From Fimenecus sp045594645 (GTDB lineage: Bacteria; Bacillota; Clostridia; Oscillospirales; Acutalibacteraceae), in contig JAZNYY010000008.1 in the NCBI GenBank assembly GCA_045594645.1, positions 1 to 10,859 on the forward strand: a DNA stretch of 10,859 nucleotides, in the 5' to 3' direction. The notes beneath the pieces were generated by a model that saw nothing but the letters and a program-made list of their open reading frames with translations, was not told the origin of the DNA and searched no databases. Below are positions 6,727 through 10,859 of the stretch, in pieces (the first letter of the stretch is position 1; each line of letters starts with the position of its first letter). The translations under genes were made by a program, and so were the position numbers.

Positions 6727-6873
6727 AAGCTTTAATTCAGTCGTGTGCCGTGTGGGTCCTGTGCGGCGGGGCGCTGTGAACCATGTCAGGCGGGGAACCG
6801 AGCAGCATTAAGCGGATTGCACCGGGCGCCACAGCTTGCCTGCACGACACATGACTGAGTTAAAGCTTTTTTT
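6727..6873 (+). ncRNA. ffs: signal recognition particle RNA, small bacterial type (4.5S)
   Basis: The RNA scaffold of the signal recognition particle, which binds Ffh and targets nascent membrane proteins to FtsY. The diagnostic domain IV is present: GTCAGG (6785-6790), CGG-GGAA-CCG with the GNRA-type tetraloop (6791-6800), and AGCAGC (6801-6806) across the internal loop. The terminal helix pairs 6727-6752 with 6843-6868: 26 positions with two G-U wobbles and one mismatch (C6748 against A6847). No Alu domain is present, unlike the roughly 270-nt Bacillus scRNA. The last pairs (AAGCTT with AAGCTT) run into T6867-T6873, so the molecule carries its own terminator. The exact ends are uncertain by several nucleotides, and the mature form may be shorter. 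SRP RNA upstream of dnaX is a known Bacillota arrangement. Confidence 0.93.
6843..6873 (+). terminator. SRP RNA terminator built from its terminal helix
   Basis: The 3' strand of the SRP RNA terminal helix (6843-6868) ends in AAGCTT and continues as a seven-T run (6867-6873). It is an intrinsic terminator whose partner strand is the RNA's own 5' end about 130 nt upstream. The dnaX ribosome binding site starts at 6877, so termination would be incomplete or dnaX would go untranscribed. Confidence 0.65.
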
Positions 6874-6889
6874 AAAGAGGAGGAGAATT

Positions 6890-8542
6890 ATGTACCGCGC
6901 GTTCTACAGAAAATACCGCCCGAGCACATTTACCGATGTTGTCGGTCAGGGGCATATTACAAAAACACTTGAAAATGCCGTTAAAACAGGTAAAACAAGT
7001 CACGCCTATCTTTTTACAGGCTCTCGCGGAACAGGTAAAACCTCCTGCGCCAAAATTCTTGCAAAGGCAGTTAACTGCTTAAATGCTCAAAATGGTAATC
7101 CCTGCAACGAATGTGAAATCTGCCGTGGCATTGACAACGGCTCAATCCTCGACATTATCGAAATCGACGCCGCATCAAACAACGGTGTTGACAATATCCG
7201 TGATTTGCGAGAAGAAGCCAATTTCACCCCCGCAAATGCAAAATACCGCGTTTATATTATTGACGAGGTGCATATGCTCTCAATCGGGGCTTTTAATGCA
7301 CTTCTCAAAACTCTTGAAGAGCCACCCGCACATGTAATTTTCATACTTGCAACAACCGAGGTTCATAAACTACCCTCGACAATTCTTTCTCGCTGTCAGC
7401 GATTTGACTTTAAGCGAATTCCGCCCGAAGATATTGCAGGCAGACTTTTAGAGGTTGCAGCAAAAGAAAATCTTAAGCTTGCCGAAGACGGCGCAATGCT
7501 TATTGCCCGAATTGCAGACGGCGCAATGCGTGACGCACTCTCGCTTCTCGACCGTTGCTCATCATATGACGGAGTGATTGACTCCGCCGCAGTTGCCTCA
7601 AGTGCAGGTCTTGCAGGCAGAGAATACATTTTTGAGCTTTGCGATTGCATAATCGAAAAAGACGCCGCAAAGGCACTTGAAATCGTCAACAAGCTTTATA
7701 ATGACTCCTGCGATATGGAGCGACTTATTACTGAACTTACCAGCCATTTCAGAAATCTTATGGTTTCAAAGGCAGTTAAGAATTTTCAAAATATGATTAT
7801 CTGCTCGCAGGGTGAAATTGATATTATCCGTCAGCAGAGCGAAAAAACAACACTTGCGACGATTATGTCGTGTATTGATATTCTCACTGCCTCTGCCTCT
7901 ACAATGAAGCAGGGCGCAAACCGAAGAACAAGTGCCGAGCTTTGCATTATAAGACTTTGCACACCGTCACTTGATAGTGATATGAACGCAATTCTTCGCC
8001 GATTAAACGAACTCGAAAGTGCAGTTGCATCGGGTAAAATCACAGTTAAGGCAGAAGCTCCCGCACCCGTAAAAACCGAGGTGAAAGCAGAGCCTCAGCC
8101 TGTACCCAAGGCAGAGCCAAAGGTTGAAATCCGTGAAGAGCCACAGCCTGAAAAAGAAGAAATTCCGTTGCCACCACCTCCGCCCGAAAAGGAAGAGGAA
8201 AAGGTTATACCGAAACCAAGCGGTACAGTTCCATTCAGCAAATGGCCCGAGGTGCTCGAAAAAATCTTCGCAAGCAACCGCAGTCTTATTGCAATGCTTT
8301 CGGGCTCAAGCGCATTTATCCACGACGACAAATATTTATTGATTAAAGGCTCCCCCGTTTTAGAGCTTTATCTTAAAACAGGCGATTATTCAAGAATTAT
8401 CCGAGAGGCTGTTTTCGCCGTAACGGGCAGAAATTACACTCTCGCAGTTTATAACAATAATCAAGAAGAAGCACCCAAAAATCCCCTTTCAGACCTTATG
8501 TCAAAGGCGCGAAATTTAGGTGTGAATATTGAGGAGGAATAA
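6890..8542 (+). CDS. dnaX: DNA polymerase III subunit tau/gamma
   Basis: The ATPase of the replicative clamp loader: it opens the beta clamp and, through tau's C-terminus, links polymerases to the helicase. It has 550 residues. Walker A GSRGTGKT (44-51), zinc-binding cysteines C63, C72, C75 and C78, Walker B IIDEVHML (123-130), sensor 1 LATTE (153-157), SRC motif (167-169, arginine finger R168) and sensor 2 GAMRDALSLLDR (211-222) are all intact. A Pro/Glu/Lys-rich linker (about 387-442, including a six-proline run) precedes a folded C-terminal domain (about 445-550). A longer frame beginning at 6836 runs into the SRP RNA. ATG 6890 is preferred, with GAGGAGG (6877-6883) 6 nt upstream and the expected MYRAFYRKYRP start. 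It heads dnaX-ybaB-recR. I saw no canonical A-AAA-AAG slippery site in the linker, so a programmed-frameshift gamma form is not supported. Confidence 0.97.
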   Translation: MYRAFYRKYRPSTFTDVVGQGHITKTLENAVKTGKTSHAYLFTGSRGTGKTSCAKILAKAVNCLNAQNGNPCNECEICRGIDNGSILDIIEIDAASNNGVDNIRDLREEANFTPANAKYRVYIIDEVHMLSIGAFNALLKTLEEPPAHVIFILATTEVHKLPSTILSRCQRFDFKRIPPEDIAGRLLEVAAKENLKLAEDGAMLIARIADGAMRDALSLLDRCSSYDGVIDSAAVASSAGLAGREYIFELCDCIIEKDAAKALEIVNKLYNDSCDMERLITELTSHFRNLMVSKAVKNFQNMIICSQGEIDIIRQQSEKTTLATIMSCIDILTASASTMKQGANRRTSAELCIIRLCTPSLDSDMNAILRRLNELESAVASGKITVKAEAPAPVKTEVKAEPQPVPKAEPKVEIREEPQPEKEEIPLPPPPPEKEEEKVIPKPSGTVPFSKWPEVLEKIFASNRSLIAMLSGSSAFIHDDKYLLIKGSPVLELYLKTGDYSRIIREAVFAVTGRNYTLAVYNNNQEEAPKNPLSDLMSKARNLGVNIEEE

Positions 8543-8544
8543 AA

Positions 8545-8880
8545 ATGAAAGCAAGAATTCCCAATCAGGGTGGTCAGGCAAATATGATGAAGAAAATTCA
8601 GCAGATGCAAGAGGAAATGACTCGCGTTCAACAGGAATGTGAAAATGCTGAATACCAAGCTTCTGCAGGTGGCGGAGCAATTGATGTTACCGTTAACGGC
8701 AAGCATCAGCTCGTATCTGTTAAAATTCAGCCCGATGTTGTTGACCCTGAAGATGTTGAAATGCTTGAGGATTTGCTTGTAGCAGCAGTTAATGAGGCAA
8801 TGAGAAAAGCAGACGAAACAATGGAACGCGAAATGGGCAAGCTTACAGGCGGAATGAATATCCCCGGACTTGGATTTTAA
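8545..8880 (+). CDS. ybaB: YbaB/EbfC family nucleoid-associated protein
   Basis: A small DNA-binding protein (111 residues, usual length) that forms 'tweezer' dimers and coats the nucleoid; it is almost always encoded between dnaX and recR. The N-terminal helix with M-M-K-K-I-Q-Q-M-Q-E-E-M (about 14-25) begins a coiled-coil-like segment. A beta sheet follows (GGAIDVTVNGKHQLVSVKI, about 43-61), then a C-terminal helix (DVEMLEDLLVAAVNEAMRKADETM) and a Met/Gly-rich tail ending NIPGLGF. The start lies only 2 nt after the dnaX stop, and its GAGGAGG site (8531-8537) is embedded in the last dnaX codons, so translational coupling is likely. Confidence 0.95.
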   Translation: MKARIPNQGGQANMMKKIQQMQEEMTRVQQECENAEYQASAGGGAIDVTVNGKHQLVSVKIQPDVVDPEDVEMLEDLLVAAVNEAMRKADETMEREMGKLTGGMNIPGLGF

Positions 8881-8899
8881 TTTTGGAGTATAACGCATT

Positions 8900-9493
8900 A
8901 TGGCTATCATATCACTTGAAAAATTGATTGAAGAATTTCGCAAAATGCCCTCTGTCGGTGTAAAATCGGCGGAGAGAATGGCTTATTATATTCTCGGTCT
9001 TGACGATAGTGAAACAAAAAGCTTGGTTGATGCCATAAATGCCGCACATACTAATATACATACCTGTAATGTGTGCTGTAATCTTACCGAGGGCGAAAAA
9101 TGTGGAATTTGCAGTAATGAAAAACGCGACAAATCAGTTATTTGCGTTGTTGAAAACCCCCGCGATGTCACCGCTTTTGAGCGCACACACGAATACAGAG
9201 GTGTTTACCATGTTCTTCACGGCGTAATTTCGCCAATGAACAGTATTGGCCCCGATAATATCCGAATTAAAGAGCTCATCAGCCGAATGGCAGACGATAG
9301 CGTCAATGAGGTTATTATGGCGACAAACCCCACCGCCGAGGGTGAGGCAACTGCAATGTATATTGCAAGACTCTTAAAACCAATGGGTATAAAAGTCAGC
9401 CGTCTTGCTTACGGCGTACCCGTAGGCAGTGACCTTGAATATGCAGATGAGGTAACACTTTCCAGAGCACTTCAAGGAAGAAGTTTGTTATAA
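8900..9493 (+). CDS. recR: recombination mediator protein RecR
   Basis: Acts with RecF and RecO to load RecA at single-strand gaps; RecR forms a ring around DNA. It has 197 residues, the family norm. The helix-hairpin-helix is MPSVGVKSAERMAYYIL (16-32). The four-cysteine zinc site is C56, C59, C68 and C71 (an additional C60 is next to it). The Toprim domain starts at about 80 (ICVVENPRD) and includes ATNPTAEGEATA (141-152). The C-terminal Walker B-like SRLAYGVPVGSDLEYAD (167-183) and ALQGR (190-194) are intact. The ribosome binding site GGAG (8885-8888) lies 11 nt before ATG, somewhat far. It follows ybaB by 19 bp in the same operon. Confidence 0.97.
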   Translation: MAIISLEKLIEEFRKMPSVGVKSAERMAYYILGLDDSETKSLVDAINAAHTNIHTCNVCCNLTEGEKCGICSNEKRDKSVICVVENPRDVTAFERTHEYRGVYHVLHGVISPMNSIGPDNIRIKELISRMADDSVNEVIMATNPTAEGEATAMYIARLLKPMGIKVSRLAYGVPVGSDLEYADEVTLSRALQGRSLL

Positions 9494-9499
9494 TTATAA

Positions 9500-9525
9500 T
9501 GCAGGGGCGATTCACAAATCGCCCG
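9500..9525 (+). repeat. 26-bp palindrome, family 2, copy 2
   Basis: Begins TGCAGGGGCG and ends ATCGCCCG. GGGCGATT (9505-9512) pairs perfectly with AATCGCCC (9517-9524) across a CACA loop. It has the same length and similar ends (TGyAGGG...CG) as the minus-strand element at 3293-3318, while the inner arms differ but stay complementary. It lies between recR and smpB. No immediate T-tract follows, so it may be a weak attenuator or simply a dispersed repeat. Confidence 0.5.
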
Positions 9526-9546
9526 TAATTTTCGGAGAAACTAATC

Positions 9547-10014
9547 ATGGCAGAGAAGAATACAAACACTACAATTGCACAAAATAAAAAAGCTCTCCAT
9601 GATTATTTTGTCATAGAGAGCTTTGAGGCAGGCATTGAGCTTGTGGGTACAGAGGTTAAATCTCTGCGTCAGGGTAAATGTAATCTTAAAGATGCTTGGT
9701 GCAGTATTGTTGAGGGCGAAATTTTTGTCAACGGTATGCACATAAGCCCCTATGACCACGGCAATATTTTTAACCGCGACCCTATGAGAGTGCGCAAGCT
9801 CTTAATGCATAAAAAAGAAATTATGCGACTTTTCGGTACAACAAAGCAAGAGGGCTTAACGCTTATTCCTTTGTCAATATACTTTAAAAAAGGCAGAGCA
9901 AAGGTGCAGGTTGGTCTTTGTAAAGGTAAAAAGCTTTACGATAAACGCGATGTCGCCGCAAAGAAAGAGGCTCAACGAACAATCGAGCGCTCAATGAAAG
10001 AAAGATTAAGATAA
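9547..10014 (+). CDS. smpB: SsrA-binding protein SmpB
   Basis: Binds the tRNA-like end of tmRNA and delivers it to stalled ribosomes, its C-terminal tail reading the empty mRNA channel. It has 155 residues, normal length. The OB-fold core includes NKKALHDYFV (13-22), FEAGIELVGTEVKSLRQGKCNLKDA (25-49, strongly conserved), HISPYDHGN and RRG/RKLLMHKKEI-like (82-91), and LIPLSIYFKKGRAKVQVGLCKGKKLYDKR (106-134). The basic tail (KKEAQRTIERSMKERLR) is intact. GGAG (9534-9537) lies 9 nt before ATG. Its partner RNA gene ssrA is 420 bp downstream, separated only by the inverted-repeat-flanked gene. Confidence 0.97.
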   Translation: MAEKNTNTTIAQNKKALHDYFVIESFEAGIELVGTEVKSLRQGKCNLKDAWCSIVEGEIFVNGMHISPYDHGNIFNRDPMRVRKLLMHKKEIMRLFGTTKQEGLTLIPLSIYFKKGRAKVQVGLCKGKKLYDKRDVAAKKEAQRTIERSMKERLR

Positions 10015-10018
10015 TTTG

Positions 10019-10044
10019 CAATTCATAATGCGTAATTCGGAATT
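10019..10044 (+). repeat. left 26-bp inverted repeat
   Basis: Pairs with 10394-10419 at 22 of 26 positions, including a perfect 13-bp core AATGCGTAATTCG (10027-10039). It ends 6 nt before the start codon of the enclosed gene and contributes the only purine-rich bases (GGAA, 10039-10042) that might serve as its weak ribosome binding site. It starts 4 nt after the smpB stop. Confidence 0.8.
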
Positions 10045-10050
10045 TAAAAT

Positions 10051-10395
10051 ATGGAAAATGTAATCGTCGATAAAAGTAAACTCTTTGCTTTAAGAATTAT
10101 TAAATTATATAAATATCTGGATGCCAATCATAAAATTGGTGTTATTTCATCGCAGATTTTAAAAAGCGGAACAAGTATTGGTGCCAATGTTAAAGAAGCA
10201 ATAAGAGCTCAAAGCAAAGCTGATTTTTATGCTAAGTTAAACATATCCCTCAAAGAAGCAAGTAAAACAGAATATTGGCTTGAGCTTCTTTATGAGAGTG
10301 AATATATTACAAAAGAGCAATTCGAAAGTATTTATAGTGATTGTCAGGAATTATTAAGAATTCTTACATCAATTACTAAAACTCAAAAGAAATAA
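10051..10395 (+). CDS. four-helix-bundle protein, 23S rRNA intervening-sequence (S23) family
   Basis: A 114-residue protein of the family known as four-helix bundle protein (TIGR02436/PF05635), first found encoded inside intervening sequences of 23S rRNA genes and structurally related to the Avd accessory protein of diversity-generating retroelements. Family hallmarks are clear: SQILKSGTSIGANVKEAIRAQSKADF (34-59) and LNISLKEASKTEYWLELL (63-80), followed by a final helix ELLRILTSI (100-108). It is fully helical with no membrane segment or signal. The biochemical role of free-standing members is not established. It is not in rRNA here but lies between smpB and ssrA inside inverted repeats. Its base composition is more AT-rich than its neighbours, suggesting separate origin. 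The start is ATG 10051; the ribosome binding site is weak (GGAA about 8 nt upstream). Confidence 0.9.
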   Translation: MENVIVDKSKLFALRIIKLYKYLDANHKIGVISSQILKSGTSIGANVKEAIRAQSKADFYAKLNISLKEASKTEYWLELLYESEYITKEQFESIYSDCQELLRILTSITKTQKK

Positions 10396-10419
10396 TTACG
10401 AATTACGCATTGCGAATTC
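10394..10419 (-). repeat. right 26-bp inverted repeat
   Basis: Reverse complement of the left repeat with four mismatches; the core CGAATTACGCATT is at 10399-10411. It overlaps the last two bases of the enclosed gene's stop codon (TAA, 10393-10395). It also contains a partial self-palindrome (GAATT...CGC / GCG...AATTC). Confidence 0.8.
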
Positions 10420-10424
10420 ATAAT
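10396..10424 (+). promoter_or_regulatory. candidate tmRNA promoter overlapping the right repeat
   Basis: TTACGA (10396-10401, 3/6 match), 17 bp, then CATAAT (10419-10424, 5/6 match). The predicted start at about 10431 falls just before the mature tmRNA 5' end at 10434. The -35 and spacer lie within the right inverted repeat. The -35 is weak, so transcription may instead come from smpB or the inserted gene. Confidence 0.4.
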
Positions 10425-10433
10425 TATATATAT

Positions 10434-10786
10434 GGGGATGAAAGGATTTCGACGGGGATTTTGAACTGCGATAAGCGAGCAGTGGAGTCTGACCACTCTA
10501 AAACGGACAGTTTATTAAAAATAAACGACAAAGATAACAAAGTACTTCTTGCTGCTTAATTAGCGGCGAGCATTCCCCCGAGAGTACTGCGGCTCGGTAC
10601 GGAGTGTCATTTAGCAGTAAATGTGAACGGATAATCGCCTTGTAGTCCGTCACACATCACAGGGCTACTGAAAGGAATGCCTGTTTGTCGGCTGTCCCGT
10701 AGGGAATTCTAGTAGATAAACTACGCTCGTAGAAAGTTTCAGGAATAGATTTTCGGACGCGGTTTCGATTCCCGCCATCTCCACCA
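10434..10786 (+). ncRNA. ssrA: transfer-messenger RNA (tmRNA, SsrA)
   Basis: Rescues ribosomes on broken mRNA by acting first as alanyl-tRNA, then as mRNA for a degradation tag. The 353-nt one-piece form has a 7-bp acceptor stem, GGGGATG (10434-10440) with CATCTCC (10776-10782), followed by encoded ACCA (10783-10786). The third pair is G10436-U10780, the alanyl-tRNA synthetase identity element. The 5' D-arm-like GGATTTCGACGGGG and the T-arm region (TTCGATT loop, 10764-10770) are present; the loop-closing T-stem pair is T10763 against C10771, a mismatch. The tag frame ends GTA CTT CTT GCT GCT TAA (10542-10559). With GAC 10527 as the likely resume codon the encoded tag is DKDNKVLLAA; a resume at the preceding AAC would add one Asn. 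Pseudoknots fill 10560-10740 but I did not model each one. Confidence 0.96.
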
Positions 10787-10794
10787 AAAAAAAC

Positions 10795-10817
10795 ACACCC
10801 TATGGGTGTCTTTTTTT
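10795..10817 (+). terminator. Rho-independent terminator of ssrA
   Basis: ACACCC (10795-10800), loop TAT, GGGTGT (10804-10809), then C and seven T (10811-10817). An A-run (10786-10793) upstream could extend pairing with the T-run, with one C-C mismatch. It begins 9 nt after the tmRNA CCA end. Confidence 0.92.
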
Positions 10818-10859
10818 ATCCAAGCCGAAAGTTTGGTCTGTAATCACGCGTAGCGTGTA
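10818..10859. other. window-end sequence with a short hairpin
   Basis: The last 42 bp carry a small perfect hairpin, CACGC-GTA-GCGTG (10845-10857). No gene can be supported; sequence beyond the edge is required to tell whether a minus-strand gene ends here. Confidence 0.3.

Larger units (their letters stand above)
10019..10419. mobile_element. putative minimal cassette: inverted repeats around an S23-family gene
   Basis: A 401-bp unit made of two 26-bp imperfect inverted repeats and one 114-residue gene, with essentially no other sequence. It separates smpB from ssrA. Its AT content is clearly higher than that of smpB (for example 10081-10140 is about 23 percent GC by hand count). No transposase is inside, so if it moves it needs help from elsewhere or an unknown mechanism. 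The mobile nature is inference from layout and composition. No target-site duplication could be fixed, although AATTCATAAT occurs as a direct repeat at 10020-10029 and 10415-10424. Confidence 0.5.

Noticed and set aside
6836..6889. N-terminal extension of dnaX from 6836
   Set aside because: It would translate the 3' strand of the SRP RNA and its terminator; ATG 6890 has GAGGAGG 6 nt upstream and the family's normal start.
8050..8220. Programmed -1 frameshift site in dnaX producing gamma
   Set aside because: The linker has GAAAAAG-type A-runs but none in the A-AAA-AAG phase followed by a suitable stop and stem that I could see.
8461..8943. Minus-strand frame of 160 codons across ybaB
   Set aside because: It runs antisense through the end of dnaX, all of ybaB and the start of recR, which have clear family motifs and correct ribosome binding sites; composition is that of a shadow frame.
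9505..9525. Terminator after recR
   Set aside because: The stem is strong but no T-run follows immediately, and a matching element exists elsewhere, so it was called a palindromic repeat.
10816..10859. Minus-strand C-terminal end of a gene (reads ...YRPNFRLG then stop)
   Set aside because: Only about 13 codons are visible, the stop lies in the ssrA terminator T-run, and the short hairpin there could equally be a repeat edge. Not supportable without more sequence.

Overview
This window comes from a Clostridia-type Bacillota chromosome, most likely an uncultured gut or rumen Oscillospirales/Ruminococcaceae relative. The call rests on moderate-to-low GC, Shine-Dalgarno sites of the GAGG/AGGAGG type, a small (Alu-less) SRP RNA placed directly before dnaX-ybaB-recR, and intergenic CTCCCTC...GAGGGAG palindromes of a kind I associate with that clade. 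The lineage is inference; no rRNA gene is present.

Layout. 1-367 holds the decayed 3' end of an M24 Xaa-Pro aminopeptidase: a +1 frameshift leaves an in-frame stop, and active-site positions have changed. It overlaps tail to tail with a small minus-strand gene of unknown function (357-620). An AT-rich gap of about 430 bp follows, then an OGG1-type 8-oxoguanine DNA glycosylase (1051-1848). Between ogg and the next gene lies a near-consensus promoter followed within about 100 nt by a strong terminator, which looks like a small RNA gene (about 1895-1985). Three minus-strand metabolic genes come next, in transcription order: a cytoplasmic GH20 beta-N-acetylhexosaminidase, glycerol kinase, and a short malic enzyme. 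The two gaps between them each carry one copy of the same roughly 105-bp multi-hairpin repeat.

A divergent intergenic region at 6583-6726 leads into a conserved information-processing block on the plus strand: SRP RNA (ffs), dnaX, ybaB/ebfC, recR, smpB, and tmRNA (ssrA). dnaX makes the tau clamp-loader subunit, YbaB is a nucleoid-associated protein, RecR acts in RecFOR gap repair, SmpB and tmRNA perform trans-translation, and SRP RNA works in membrane targeting. The SRP RNA terminal helix runs straight into a U-tract only 3-4 nt before the dnaX ribosome binding site, so dnaX transcription probably depends on read-through.

The most interesting feature is between smpB and ssrA, which would otherwise be adjacent. 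An AT-rich four-helix-bundle gene of the 23S rRNA intervening-sequence (S23/TIGR02436) family sits tightly between 26-bp imperfect inverted repeats (10019-10044 and 10394-10419). The right repeat overlaps the stop codon and reaches into the likely tmRNA promoter. This looks like a minimal mobile cassette without a transposase. No CRISPR array, prophage, toxin-antitoxin pair, recognisable insertion sequence or tRNA gene was seen.
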